A stretch of 64,000 nucleotides of DNA. Source: a bacterium (GTDB lineage Bacteria; Planctomycetota; UBA1135; UBA2386). The DNA is taken from NCBI GenBank assembly GCA_024743115.1, contig JANSXC010000027.1, forward strand, positions 1 through 64,000, read 5' to 3'. Positions 8,441 through 19,685 of this stretch are shown piece by piece. The translations under genes and the position numbers were made by a program. The notes under the pieces are model-generated. The model saw only the letters and a program-made list of their open reading frames with translations, ran no database searches and had not been told where the DNA came from. Each line of letters begins with the position of its first letter. Within the stretch, counting starts at the first letter, position 1.

Positions 8441-9679
8441 CTAGCTGCCCTGCAACGTGAAGCTCAGGCAGTTGCTGATCGCGGTGCCGACGCCCGCGGC
8501 CGCGGTGCACAGCGACACGCTCTGGGCGCTGATCGTCCAGCCCGCGAGGCTCGGCCACGGCGGCAGCGGGAAGCCGAAGCTCGTCGAGCCCGAGCACGGC
8601 AGTCCACCGCCGACGACGTTCGGACCGAGGACGCCGAGCAGCGGCTGCGGGGTGTAGACCGGACCGCAGAGGCCCGGCACGCTCACGCCGGGCTGCTGGC
8701 AGGGCGCGGTCCCGAAGATGCACCAGGCGAGGCTGCCGACGGGGGCCTGGTCGAGGTTGACCCGGAAGAGCGCGTTCCCGAGGTTGGGATCGTTGCCGAG
8801 GCTCAGCACGCTGTTGCAGTTGGCGCAGGCGCCGTTGGCGCAGGACTGGCCGGTCGAGGTCGCGCCGCCGGGGCGGACGGCGAGTCCGATCATCGGATCG
8901 AGATTGATGATGGGCGGAGTGCAGCAGTTGTAGTTGACGAACTGCGGGCATGGCGTCGCCGTCGAGTAGTTGATCGCGATCGTCTGAAAGCCGTCGGTGG
9001 CGTACAGCGCTTGCTGGCCCCAGTCGACCGCGAGCCCCGTGATCGGGCGGAACGCGGGGTTGCAGGGCGGTTGGACGGGTACTCGGCAGATCGGCTGGCA
9101 TTGATTCGCGAGCGGGATGATCGCGATGTTGTTGGCGCCGGTGTTGAAGTTGGAGTACGCGACGAAGATGAGGCCGTTGCCTTCATCGGTCGCGAGACCG
9201 GATGTCGAGGCACCCTGCTGCGGCACGAGGCCGGTCTGGCAGATGCTGATCGGCTGCGGCGGACACGTGTTCGAGAACGTGTGCAGGAAGCCCTGGTTGT
9301 CGATGAGCAGGAGTTGGTTGAGGCTCTCGACGACGTCGATGCCGGTGATGAATGCGTTCGTCGCGAGGCCGGGAATCGGCATCGGCGGACACAGCATCTG
9401 GCAGTTGTCGGACACCTTGGCGAGCACCAGACCGTTGCTGATCCAGGCGCCGGGGCGCACCGGGTCCCAGCCGGTACCACCAGCGGATTGCGGCCCGGCG
9501 CCGGTCGGCGGGATCCCGACCGGGCAGGCGTTGAGGGTCTGGCAGTTCCAGTGGTCGTGGTGCAGCAGCGCCGGGGCGTTCCGGGTCAGGCCGACCAGGT
9601 GATCGGGCGTCTGCGCGATGGCGGACGCGGAGACGAACGCGCTGGCTAGCAGCGCGGTGCGGAAGGTCTTCTGATTCAT
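8441..9679 (-). CDS. Secreted Cys-rich beta-propeller-like protein
   Basis: No named family is recognised. A signal peptide covers about residues 1-22 (ends ASAIAQ). The 412-residue protein has about twenty cysteines, many in short CxxC or CC groups, so disulphides are likely after export. Several segments look like propeller blades: GIDVVESLNQLLLID, GLATDEGNGLIFVAYS and GLAVDWGQQALYATDG. An NHL-like or YncE-like fold is plausible. The last 40 residues (FPLPPWPSLAGWTISAQ and on) resemble the ends of other secreted proteins in this window. It appears to be transcribed alone, leftwards, with a hairpin after the stop. Confidence 0.7.
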   Translation of the reverse strand: MNQKTFRTALLASAFVSASAIAQTPDHLVGLTRNAPALLHHDHWNCQTLNACPVGIPPTGAGPQSAGGTGWDPVRPGAWISNGLVLAKVSDNCQMLCPPMPIPGLATNAFITGIDVVESLNQLLLIDNQGFLHTFSNTCPPQPISICQTGLVPQQGASTSGLATDEGNGLIFVAYSNFNTGANNIAIIPLANQCQPICRVPVQPPCNPAFRPITGLAVDWGQQALYATDGFQTIAINYSTATPCPQFVNYNCCTPPIINLDPMIGLAVRPGGATSTGQSCANGACANCNSVLSLGNDPNLGNALFRVNLDQAPVGSLAWCIFGTAPCQQPGVSVPGLCGPVYTPQPLLGVLGPNVVGGGLPCSGSTSFGFPLPPWPSLAGWTISAQSVSLCTAAAGVGTAISNCLSFTLQGS

Positions 9680-9774
9680 GGTGTTGCAAGGACACCGGCT
9701 GACAGGGACGCCGGCGCCGTACAGCGGAAGAACCAGACTCCGCAGCGCGCACGCGGATTTTTCGCGGCGGCTTG

Positions 9775-9792
9775 GCCCCGCGTGCGGGGCCG
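9775..9792 (-). terminator. GC-rich hairpin after the gene at 9797-11497
   Basis: GGCCCCG and CGGGGCC (7 bp, 4-base loop; the complementarity runs for 8 bases each side) start 5 bases beyond the stop codon of the leftward gene. No T-run follows. It is probably a terminator or a 3' protecting stem. Confidence 0.5.
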
Positions 9793-9796
9793 ACCC

Positions 9797-11497
9797 CTAC
9801 AGCCGCATGATCGACCGGAAACCGGTCGGGCTCACGTACGAGAAGCCCACCGCATCGTCGAGGCCCACGGCCTTCATCTCCTTGCCGAGCATGCTGATCA
9901 TCGACAGCATCTGGGCGACCTCCGGCGGCGCTCCTCCCGGCGGCAACTGATCCATGATGTTGCCCATCTGCGACATCACGGTGGCCATCGGGGTCACGGC
10001 GACGCCGTTCCAGCCCGTGGGGGCACTGTCGGCGAACTGGGCCACGGCCTTGGGCAGGCCCGCCGACGGGTTGGCGCGGGTGTCGAGGACAGACCGGAGC
10101 TGCGCGCGCGAGGATTCGTCGCCGCCGAGCGCGAGCAGCAGGAGGTCGTCAGTGATCGCATACTCGATCTCGAAAGCGCCGGCGAGGCGGAGGCGGTAGA
10201 CCTTGATGCTCTCGTACTCTTCGGTCTTGCGCGCGGCGTGGAGGCCACGCGAACGCAGAGCCTTCTCGAGCGACTCACCGAACGCGACGCCGTCCGTCAG
10301 CGCGATGCCGAAGCAGCTGCCCGCGAACATCGCGGTCATGTCTTCGGGATCCGCGTCCGCCTGGGCCTCGTAGTCCGTGAGCGACAGCATCTCCTTGCCG
10401 AAGTGCGCGATCAGGTCGTCGTGCAGGCGAACCTTCGTCGCTTCCTCGAACATGATCTCGACGTCCTCGAAGCCGATCGGCAGCACTTCGGCGGCGCCGT
10501 TCCAGATGTTGGAGATCGTCTTGTAGATCGCGGACACGTCGAACGCCTGGACCGAGAACGCGGTGGCGGCCGGCGGCACGTAGCGCAGGGTGTCGAGGGT
10601 CGGCTTGTCGACGAGCAGTGCGCCGAGCAGGCCGCGCTCCTCGGCGGTCGTCGCCAGGTTGCTCTCGACGACGAGTTGTTCGCCATCTGCGGCAACGGAC
10701 AGCTCGATGCTGCGAACGCAGCCGAGGCCGAGGTCGGTGAGCAGTTGGACGACGTCGATCGGCGGGGCGTTGAGGTCGTTCTCCATCTGCCACGCGACGA
10801 AGTCCATGAGCGCGTCGATACCTTGCTTGGCATCGATGTGGCAGAACATCGCCTTGCCGGCGCCGGCGCCCGGGTGACGGTTTTCGCTCGTGATCATGCG
10901 CTCGCCGAACGTCTCCATGTCCGTGGAGAACAGCATGACGAGGTGGTCGTCGATCATCGTCGGGACGGTCAGGTGGATGCCGTCCTCTTGCTTGCACAGC
11001 AAGGACTGCTCACCGACCTCGATCTCGTTGAGCGTGTCGCCCTCCTTGTTCTCGATCATCTGCCGCAGCTGAACCGCGAGCTCGTTGAGGTCGAAGGAAT
11101 CGTGCGGGCTGAGCGCGAACGCGATCGCCATGGCGGGCGCGCGATCCTCCATGATCGAGTCGCCGATGTCCTCGGCGTCGACGTGGAGTGCGACGGTGAT
11201 CTCGCCTTCGTAGTTGTCCCACATCGACTCCATGAGTTCGGGGTCGACGCCTTCGTCGGGGTTGCGGCCGCCCATGAAGCCCTGCTTGATCCCCGCGAGC
11301 ATCGGCGCGAACGCCTGGCCGCCGAAAACTTCCGCGATCTTGGTGCCGGCGAACTCGGTCTTCCAGCGAGCGGGGGCGGCGAGGCGCAGGACGACCTGGG
11401 CGTCCTGCGGGATGAAGCGGTTGCTCTGGGCCGTGGCCGGAGCGAGGAAGGTGCTGACGGCGAGGGCCGTGAGCAGGGTGGGACGGTTCAGGATCAT
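9797..11497 (-). CDS. Secreted protein of unknown function (566 residues)
   Basis: I do not recognise the family with certainty. From the ATG at 11497 it begins MILNRPTLLTALAVSTFLAPATAQS, a clear signal peptide; an in-frame ATG 27 bases upstream is less likely. The rest is an alpha/beta soluble protein without obvious repeats, membrane segments or catalytic motifs. It begins with a FIPQDAQVVLRLAAP strand, which recalls planctomycete proteins of the DUF3352 type that start with a statement such as PxDAxxxVRV; this is a weak likeness only. It is followed by a hairpin. Neighbours on the same strand are also secreted proteins. Confidence 0.75.
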   Translation of the reverse strand: MILNRPTLLTALAVSTFLAPATAQSNRFIPQDAQVVLRLAAPARWKTEFAGTKIAEVFGGQAFAPMLAGIKQGFMGGRNPDEGVDPELMESMWDNYEGEITVALHVDAEDIGDSIMEDRAPAMAIAFALSPHDSFDLNELAVQLRQMIENKEGDTLNEIEVGEQSLLCKQEDGIHLTVPTMIDDHLVMLFSTDMETFGERMITSENRHPGAGAGKAMFCHIDAKQGIDALMDFVAWQMENDLNAPPIDVVQLLTDLGLGCVRSIELSVAADGEQLVVESNLATTAEERGLLGALLVDKPTLDTLRYVPPAATAFSVQAFDVSAIYKTISNIWNGAAEVLPIGFEDVEIMFEEATKVRLHDDLIAHFGKEMLSLTDYEAQADADPEDMTAMFAGSCFGIALTDGVAFGESLEKALRSRGLHAARKTEEYESIKVYRLRLAGAFEIEYAITDDLLLLALGGDESSRAQLRSVLDTRANPSAGLPKAVAQFADSAPTGWNGVAVTPMATVMSQMGNIMDQLPPGGAPPEVAQMLSMISMLGKEMKAVGLDDAVGFSYVSPTGFRSIMRL

Positions 11498-11590
11498 GGA
11501 TTCTCGGGGGATTCGGGGCCGCAAAGCGTAGGGCGGACCCTGCCAGAGTGGCCGAAATCCCCGCGAGACTGTCGTGACTCTTGCTGTGGT

Positions 11591-13717
<2,127 letters not shown>

Positions 13718-13822
13718 TGCGCCCGCAATCTTGCACGCCGGGCGCAGATTGCAAGGGGTGGGGCCGCGGGGCGCGATGCCGGGGCTCGATGTCTGGGCGC
13801 GGGGATCCTATGGTCGTGCCCG

Positions 13823-14854
13823 ATGTTGCTCGCCAGTCTCAGTCTGTTGTTCGTCTGCCAGGACCCCGGCCAGGAGGTGTCGCCACCGCCGCCGCCTGTC
13901 GCGGCCAAGGCCAAGTCGTCGCCTTCGCCGTCGCCGGCCAAGATCGTCAGTGCGGCCAAGGTCGTTAGTACGGAGGTCGAGCGCCTCGATCTCGGCAACG
14001 GCTGCAAGCTTCAGGGGCGGGTGCTGCGCCAGACGGAGCAGTCGATCTTCCTCGATGTCGGCTACGACGTGCTCAAAGTGCCGCTTGCCGCGGTGATCCG
14101 GCGTGAAGGCGTCGACGGTCGCTCGACGGGCAACGTCGTGCGCGAGACGCTGTTCTCGGAGGCCGACCTGCCCGAGCGTTCGGTGGCCGAGGGCAGCAAG
14201 CTGTTCGGCGAAGCGGTGGTCAAGATCGAGGCGGCCGGTGGGCAAGGGTCCGGTTTCGTGACCCATGCCGACGGTTGGATCGTCACCAACTTCCACGTCG
14301 TGGCGCGCGAGGTCGAGGTCGACGTCGTCGTGTTTCATGTCGGCAAGAACGGTTTCGAACCGCGTACGATCAAGAAGTGCCGCGTGGATGCGATCAACCC
14401 CGCGATGGATCTCGCGCTCGTCAAGATGGAGCCGCCGAAGGACCTCGAGCTCAAGACCGTCTACCTCGGCGACAGCAACACGATGCAGACGGGTGACAAG
14501 GTCTACGCGATCGGCACGCCGATCGGTCTCGACCGCACGGTGAGCAGCGGGATCATCAGCGTCACGAACCGCGTGTTCGAGGGGCGCTGCCACTTTCAGA
14601 TCACGGTGCCCATCAACCCCGGCAACTCGGGCGGCCCGCTGTTCAATCTGCGCGGCGAGGTCGTCGGCGTGAACAGCTCGGGCTACACCGGCTTCCAGGG
14701 GCTCAACTTTGCGATCCAGTCGAAGTACGTGAAGGACTTCCTGCAGAACCGCGATGCGTTCGCGCTCGATACGACGCGCAGCGAAAACGGCATTCACTTC
14801 TTGCCGGCTCCGAAGAAGCCTGCCCCGAAGGATCCGGCGCCCAAGAAGGAGTAG
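13823..14854 (+). CDS. HtrA/DegP-like trypsin-family serine protease without PDZ domain
   Basis: This is probably an envelope protease. The 343-residue protein has a short hydrophobic start (MLLASLSLLFVCQ; signal or anchor), a Pro/Ala/Ser-rich linker (20-45), a small beta domain (about 54-95, LDLGNGCKLQGRVL to VLKVPLAAVIRRE), then the protease fold. The catalytic triad is visible as His158 (TNFHVV), Asp196 (AMDLALVK) and Ser269 (PGNSGGPL). After the protease domain the chain ends in a Pro/Lys repeat tail (APKKPAPKDPAPKKE) where DegP would carry PDZ domains. It stands alone, converging with the methyltransferase gene 22 bases away. Confidence 0.88.
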   Translation: MLLASLSLLFVCQDPGQEVSPPPPPVAAKAKSSPSPSPAKIVSAAKVVSTEVERLDLGNGCKLQGRVLRQTEQSIFLDVGYDVLKVPLAAVIRREGVDGRSTGNVVRETLFSEADLPERSVAEGSKLFGEAVVKIEAAGGQGSGFVTHADGWIVTNFHVVAREVEVDVVVFHVGKNGFEPRTIKKCRVDAINPAMDLALVKMEPPKDLELKTVYLGDSNTMQTGDKVYAIGTPIGLDRTVSSGIISVTNRVFEGRCHFQITVPINPGNSGGPLFNLRGEVVGVNSSGYTGFQGLNFAIQSKYVKDFLQNRDAFALDTTRSENGIHFLPAPKKPAPKDPAPKKE

Positions 14855-14876
14855 CCGGGCCGCTCGAATCGCCGCG

Positions 14877-16088
14877 TCAGGCAGTCGCGCTGGCGGCGCC
14901 GGTCGAGATCGCGTCCAGGACGCGCACGACGTCGCGTGAATCCCGCCCGCTCGTCGGGTCGCAGGTGAGCACGAACTCGACCGTGGTCGGCCGCGGCGAC
15001 GGCCGGGTCGGGCTCACGCGATAGCGCTTGTAGGGGCGGCACTGCACTGTCAGACGCCCGTGGGCCGCGGTTCGTTCAACGAGCTCGCGCAGTGGGATCA
15101 TGCCGTCGGTGCTGTAACTCGTGAGGACGAACTTCGCGTCAAGCGCGGCGAGCAGCTCGGAGTAGGCGGCGCCGGCGGTGGACCGGTGGTTGAACGGGCT
15201 GCGGCGCTCCTTCCAATCCGGTCGGATCGCGGCCTTTGCGCCGCGGGTGCTGGCCGGCGGGAGATCGGGTCGATCCCAGAGCGTCAGCGAGTTGAGCACG
15301 TGGTAGTTGCTCGCGTACGGGTGCTGGTTGTACGGCGGATCGAGATAGGCGACGTCGACCTGCCCGAGTTCGCGGGCGAGGGTGAGCGCGTCGCGACAGG
15401 TGACCTCGTGCTCCCGTTCGTTCGCGAGGAAGCGTGAGGGCTCGAGGTGGAGATCGGCGAGGATGCGGTGCAACGCGGTGCCGTTCCTGCCGCCCCATCC
15501 GGCGTGGAAGCCCTTGAAGACGCCGCTCGTGTTCGACAGCCAGCAGGCCTGGTAGAGCAGTGGCGCGAGCAGGCAGCAGGCCTCGGAGTCGTCGATCGTG
15601 CCGCCCTGCTGCCACGTCGCGATGCGTTCGCGGATGGCGTCGATGCGGCGCCCCGTTGCGCGACGGTAGAACAACCGTTCGCTGGCCGGATCCGGCGCCG
15701 CGTCGTTGCGCGGGCAGAGGTTGTTCGTCACCCAGCCGTCGACTCCGGGAAGTTCGTTGAGCGCATCGAGTGCGTGTTCGTAGCCGCCGAGCTTCGCAAA
15801 CTCCGGGGCGCGATCGGTCGCAATCGCAGCGGTGTTGAGCGCCCGGGCGTAGGGCTCCCAGTCGTTGCACAGCACGCGGAACCCGAGCTGTTTGGCGTGA
15901 CGCGAGACGACCCCACTGCCGGCGAACGCGTCGAAGAACGTTGCCTGCTCCGCCTGCACTCCCGTTGCGGCGACCGCGGCCGAGATCACATCGAGCAGGT
16001 GCCGCTTGTTGCCGAGGTAGGGGATGAGCTGGTGAAAGACGAACGCTTCGGTGCGTCGCGCCGTGTGATGGCGTCGGTCGTATCGCAC
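14877..16088 (-). CDS. D12-class adenine-specific DNA methyltransferase, orphan
   Basis: The enzyme is expected to place N6-methyladenine in DNA. The 403-residue protein has the D12/Dam-like alpha-class order: PYLGNKRHLL near residue 23, the AdoMet motif FDAFAGSGVVS (53-62), a long recognition region (about 110-225, containing SNTSGVFKGFHAGWGG), and the catalytic DPPY at 250-253. No restriction endonuclease or specificity gene is adjacent, so it may be an epigenetic regulator or a solitary remnant. The start is uncertain; a GTG at residue 17 (VFHQLIPYLGNK) is also plausible. Confidence 0.9.
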   Translation of the reverse strand: MRYDRRHHTARRTEAFVFHQLIPYLGNKRHLLDVISAAVAATGVQAEQATFFDAFAGSGVVSRHAKQLGFRVLCNDWEPYARALNTAAIATDRAPEFAKLGGYEHALDALNELPGVDGWVTNNLCPRNDAAPDPASERLFYRRATGRRIDAIRERIATWQQGGTIDDSEACCLLAPLLYQACWLSNTSGVFKGFHAGWGGRNGTALHRILADLHLEPSRFLANEREHEVTCRDALTLARELGQVDVAYLDPPYNQHPYASNYHVLNSLTLWDRPDLPPASTRGAKAAIRPDWKERRSPFNHRSTAGAAYSELLAALDAKFVLTSYSTDGMIPLRELVERTAAHGRLTVQCRPYKRYRVSPTRPSPRPTTVEFVLTCDPTSGRDSRDVVRVLDAISTGAASATA

Positions 16089-16122
16089 TTTGGTTTGGAT
16101 CTTCGTGGCGCCGCGATCCGCC

Positions 16123-16683
16123 TTACTGCGGCCAGAGCAGGCCGTCGGGCAGTTGCGGTCGCTCGACGCGGTAGATGCCGTTGGCGATCAGCTTGAAGTT
16201 GCCGTGCTCGTCCTGCGTGAGCTTGCCCGTGATCTTGACGACGTCGAGGTTGCGCAGGTCGGGCAGTGCCGGCGTCTTCAGCAGTTTGCCGTTCTCGTCG
16301 TGCGCGACGACGGCCATGAGGTTCGCGGTGATCGTCTTCGGGCTGTCACAGCAGAAGTCCCAGGGCGTCTTGCAGTCCTCGGGGTTTACTTCACCGCAGT
16401 AGGCGAGTTCATCGTCGATGAGGGTGAACGCGAACACGCCCGCCGAGATCTCCCGGATTCGGCCCGTGACGATCGCGGCATCCTTGGGGCCGTCGACCTT
16501 GGCGTCGACCACCGACATGGCGTCGCCGGGATCGGCTGTAAGAACGAGCGCCTTCGCGGCGCCAGACGGGGGCGCGGTCGGAATGCCGGTCTTGCCGTTG
16601 CCGGTGTCGCCGCAGGCAGTGAGCGCGGCGAACGCGGCGAACGCGGCGAGTGTGGTGAGGAGTGCGACTGTCTTGCGGATCAT
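16123..16683 (-). CDS. Small lipoprotein at the end of the export operon
   Basis: The function is unknown. The protein has 186 residues with a lipoprotein signal: basic start, long Ala/Phe/Leu core and a lipobox LTAC near residue 24. The mature part has beta-rich stretches (DAAIVTGRIREISAG, VVKITGKLTQDEHGNF) that resemble an OB-like barrel of the kind found in small periplasmic proteins. It contains a Cys group (AYCGEVNPEDCKTPWDFCCD) that could bind a metal or form disulphides. Its ATG overlaps the stop of the upstream permease gene by four bases, so it belongs to the export operon and may be its envelope partner. Confidence 0.75.
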   Translation of the reverse strand: MIRKTVALLTTLAAFAAFAALTACGDTGNGKTGIPTAPPSGAAKALVLTADPGDAMSVVDAKVDGPKDAAIVTGRIREISAGVFAFTLIDDELAYCGEVNPEDCKTPWDFCCDSPKTITANLMAVVAHDENGKLLKTPALPDLRNLDVVKITGKLTQDEHGNFKLIANGIYRVERPQLPDGLLWPQ

Positions 16684-17819
16684 GCTTTGCCTCCGAGGGC
16701 GTCGATCAATGGTAGGCGAACGGCGCGCAGCGCGGGAACGATGCCGCCGAGGAGTCCGGAAACGACCGCGGCACCGAGGCCGATGGCGCGGCTCATGAGG
16801 TCGGGTTGGAGCGCGAGGGCGCCCATGGGGTAGCGCAGGCTCACGCTGCCGATCGCGAGTGCCAACAGCGTGCCGAGGGCGCCGCCGAGCAGCGCGAGCA
16901 GCGCCGATTCCTGGATCAGCGACAGCGCGACGGCTGCGGGTGAGTAGCCGAGTGCGCGCAGGGTCGCGAGTTCTCGAGTCCGCGCGAGCACCGCCGCGAA
17001 CATGGTGTTGGCACAGGCGAACGCACCGGCGACGACCGCGAGCAGCGCCATCCAGCGGGCGAGCGCCGCGATCGGGGTGAGGCTGCTCGCGAGCGCGGCC
17101 ATGAGCGTTCGTTCTGGTTGCGCCGAGATCTCGAGGTCGGTGCGGCTCGCGGTGAACGCCTGCACTTCGCCGAGTGCGCTCGGATCCGCGATGCGCAGCA
17201 CGACACACGACACGTCCTCACGCTTGGTCGTCAGCATGACGTCGGGGAGCCGTCCCCAGATCTCTGCTTCGTAGATCGTGCCCGGCGCGACGAAGTGCCC
17301 GACGACGGTGAAGTCCTGGTGCTCGAGTCGCAGTGTGCTGCCGACTCGGGCATCTGCGGGATCGAGATCCATTCGCGATGCGGCGAGTGCACCGAGCATG
17401 ATCTCGAACGGCGCCCGCGGTTCGCGGCCGGCGGTGACCGTGACTTCGTCGTGCACGAGGTAGGCGGCCTGGGTCACGCCGCGGATCAGTCCGACCTGGT
17501 GACCCATGCGGGTCGCGATGTGCAGCTCGACGGAGGCGGCCCGCCGACCGTCGACGGTTGCTACCGCGGGCGCGGTCGCTGCGGCGGTCTCGGCGTTGCC
17601 GCGCGGGATGACCGAGCGGACGAGATCGGTTTCGGCCGAGACTCCGAGCACGAAGACTCGGTGGTCGTCGGCACTGTTGTCCGCGGCGCCCGCCATGCCG
17701 TCAGCGAACGCCGTCATCGCGACCACGAGCAGCGTCGTTGCCATGATGCCGCCAATCGTTGCAGCCGACCGGGCGCCGCGCCGCGTGATGTTCCGCAGGA
17801 CGTATCCGAAAGGCAGCAT
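16680..17819 (-). CDS. FtsX-like ABC permease (MacB/LolC/E type), second copy
   Basis: This is a membrane subunit of a mechanotransmission-type ABC system. In 379 residues it has one N-terminal membrane segment (about 20-42), a large periplasmic domain to about 250, and three membrane segments near the C-terminus with the FtsX-family region ARTRELATLRALGYSPAAVALSLIQESALLALLGG. It ends just before the lipoprotein gene and begins 2 bases after the first permease gene ends. The two permeases differ in sequence and could form a heterodimer, as LolC and LolE do. Confidence 0.92.
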   Translation of the reverse strand: MLPFGYVLRNITRRGARSAATIGGIMATTLLVVAMTAFADGMAGAADNSADDHRVFVLGVSAETDLVRSVIPRGNAETAAATAPAVATVDGRRAASVELHIATRMGHQVGLIRGVTQAAYLVHDEVTVTAGREPRAPFEIMLGALAASRMDLDPADARVGSTLRLEHQDFTVVGHFVAPGTIYEAEIWGRLPDVMLTTKREDVSCVVLRIADPSALGEVQAFTASRTDLEISAQPERTLMAALASSLTPIAALARWMALLAVVAGAFACANTMFAAVLARTRELATLRALGYSPAAVALSLIQESALLALLGGALGTLLALAIGSVSLRYPMGALALQPDLMSRAIGLGAAVVSGLLGGIVPALRAVRLPLIDALGGKA

Positions 17820-17821
17820 GG

Positions 17822-18970
17822 TCAGTCCGCCTTGACGCCGAGGGCCAGTGGTCGCCGCGCAACCGCGAACGCGGGAACGATCGACGCGCAGACGCCGATG
17901 CCGAACGCCGCGAGCAGCGACTGCAGGACGACGGTCACGGTCGGTTCCATGTCGATGCCGTAGCCCTCCACGCCGAGGGTCAACGGCCAGATCATCAACA
18001 GCCCGACGACGAGTCCGGTGCCAATCACGCCGCCCGCGAGGCCCAGTCCGGTGCCTTCGAGCGCGATGAGGCCCATGAGTCGCGATTTGGTCATGCCGAC
18101 CGTTTCGAGGACTGCCATTTCGCCGATGCGCGACTCCGCGGAGATGAACACGGTGTTGGCCAGCACGAGTGCGACTACCAGCACTGCGAGGTAGCCGAGC
18201 CAGCGGGCGAACTCGACGACCTCCGTGATTTCGCCGACCGCGGCGGCCACGAACGCCTGCATGTTCTTGGTGTCCGTGCGCGCCTCGTCCGTGCGGAAGC
18301 GCGCGTCGATTGCTTCGGCGACGGCTTCGGGATCGAGTCCGTCCTTGACCTTGACAAGGAACTGGGTCGCGGCGCCCTGTTTGTCCCGCGCGAGGCTGAG
18401 CTGGTCGAGGTGAACGAACGCGAGGTTGGCGACGCCGGCGAACGTGCTGCGCACGATGCCTGAAACGTGCACGTCCATGCCGATCTCACTGATGCGGAAC
18501 GGATCGCCGGGTTTGAGATTGCGACGCGCCGCGAGACGTTCGCCGACGAGCGCGCCGTCGTTGCGGTTCTGCCAGTCCTGAACCGTGCCGCCGACAATGT
18601 CGAGTTCGTAGAGTCGGTCGAGATCGTTCTTCGTGACCCCGTGGAGCGTCACGAGGTCGAGGTTGCTGCGGCACGAGTTGATGAAAACGAGTGTCGGCAG
18701 GACGGCTTCGACGCCGTCGACCGCGAGGATGTCGCGTTCGTAGCGCATCGGCAGGTCGGACGTCAGAGGACAGAAGCGACTGTCCTGGAACACGACGAGC
18801 ACGGGTTGGTCGGCGCGGTCGGCCAGGGTCGCGACGCCGTCGTCGACTGTGCGCACGAACGCGAACAACATCATTGCCAGCGATGCGCCGAGGAGCGTCA
18901 AGAGTGACCGCATGCGCGCGCGCATGGTCGTGCGGAAGACGTAGGGAATGAACGCGAAGACCTCACGCAT
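17822..18970 (-). CDS. FtsX-like ABC permease (MacB/LolC/E type), first copy
   Basis: The 382-residue protein has the same topology as the next gene: membrane segment at about 15-35, periplasmic domain, then three membrane segments. The FtsX motif region is SRIGEMAVLETVGMTKSRLMGLIALEGTGLGLAGG. The periplasmic domain holds the family sequence of MacB-like permeases (GERLAARRNLKPGDPFRI). Its start overlaps the ATPase gene by eight bases, so expression is coupled. It should pair with the ATPase at 18963-19685. Confidence 0.92.
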   Translation of the reverse strand: MREVFAFIPYVFRTTMRARMRSLLTLLGASLAMMLFAFVRTVDDGVATLADRADQPVLVVFQDSRFCPLTSDLPMRYERDILAVDGVEAVLPTLVFINSCRSNLDLVTLHGVTKNDLDRLYELDIVGGTVQDWQNRNDGALVGERLAARRNLKPGDPFRISEIGMDVHVSGIVRSTFAGVANLAFVHLDQLSLARDKQGAATQFLVKVKDGLDPEAVAEAIDARFRTDEARTDTKNMQAFVAAAVGEITEVVEFARWLGYLAVLVVALVLANTVFISAESRIGEMAVLETVGMTKSRLMGLIALEGTGLGLAGGVIGTGLVVGLLMIWPLTLGVEGYGIDMEPTVTVVLQSLLAAFGIGVCASIVPAFAVARRPLALGVKAD

Positions 18971-19685
18971 GGCTCGTTCCCTCCCCCGCCGCGTGGGCGG
19001 CTGGTGCGCCGTTGGTGTCGACGATCTGGCCCTTGTCGAGATGCACCAGGCGCGAAGCGGACTTCGCGGCCTGGGGATCGTGCGTGACCATCACGAGCGT
19101 CTTGCCGAGCTCGTCGACGAGCCGGCGGAGTAGCGTCATCGTGCGGGTCGCGGTCTCTCGGTCGAGGTTGCCCGTCGGTTCGTCCGCGAGCACGACCGCG
19201 GGATCGGTCGCGATCGCGCGTGCGATCGCGACGCGCTGCTGCTGTCCACCCGACATCTGGCGCGGCAGATGGTGGCTGCGGTCCGTGAGCTCGACTGCGG
19301 CGAGCGCGAGCGCGATGCGGCGCTGGCGTTCGGCTTTCGACAACTTCAGCAGCAGGAGCGGCACCTCGACGTTCTCGAACGCCGTGAGCACCGGGATCAG
19401 GTTGTACTGCTGGAAGACGTACCCGACTGCGCGTGTCCGCCAGCGCGCGAGTTCGGTCGGGCTGAGCGTCGAGACCTCTTCGCCCGCGACGATGACGCGG
19501 CCCGTGGTCGGTCGATCGATGCCCGCGAGCATGTGCAGCAACGTCGTCTTGCCGCTGCCCGACGGTCCCATGAGACACACGAACTCGCCTTGTTCGACCG
19601 TGAAGTCGAGTTCGGAGATCGGGGTGACGGTCTCGGAACCGGAAGCGAACGTCTTTGTGACGCCGTGAAGTTCGATGAGGCTCAT
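18963..19685 (-). CDS. ABC ATPase of the LolD/MacB family
   Basis: This is the ATPase for the two FtsX-type permeases. Its 240 residues show Walker A GPSGSGKTT, the family stretch YVFQQYNLIPVLTAFENVE, signature MSGGQQQRVAIARAI, Walker B VVLADEPTGNLD and the switch His in MVTHDPQAA. The spacing and Q-loop context are those of the MacB/LolD/FtsE group rather than importers. It overlaps the membrane-fusion gene by four bases upstream and the permease gene by eight downstream. Confidence 0.95.
   Translation of the reverse strand: MSLIELHGVTKTFASGSETVTPISELDFTVEQGEFVCLMGPSGSGKTTLLHMLAGIDRPTTGRVIVAGEEVSTLSPTELARWRTRAVGYVFQQYNLIPVLTAFENVEVPLLLLKLSKAERQRRIALALAAVELTDRSHHLPRQMSGGQQQRVAIARAIATDPAVVLADEPTGNLDRETATRTMTLLRRLVDELGKTLVMVTHDPQAAKSASRLVHLDKGQIVDTNGAPAAHAAGEGTSHA

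Noticed and set aside
14877..16088. Restriction-modification or other defence island around the adenine methyltransferase
   Set aside because: Neighbours are an HtrA-like protease and an export operon; no nuclease, helicase or toxin gene is present.
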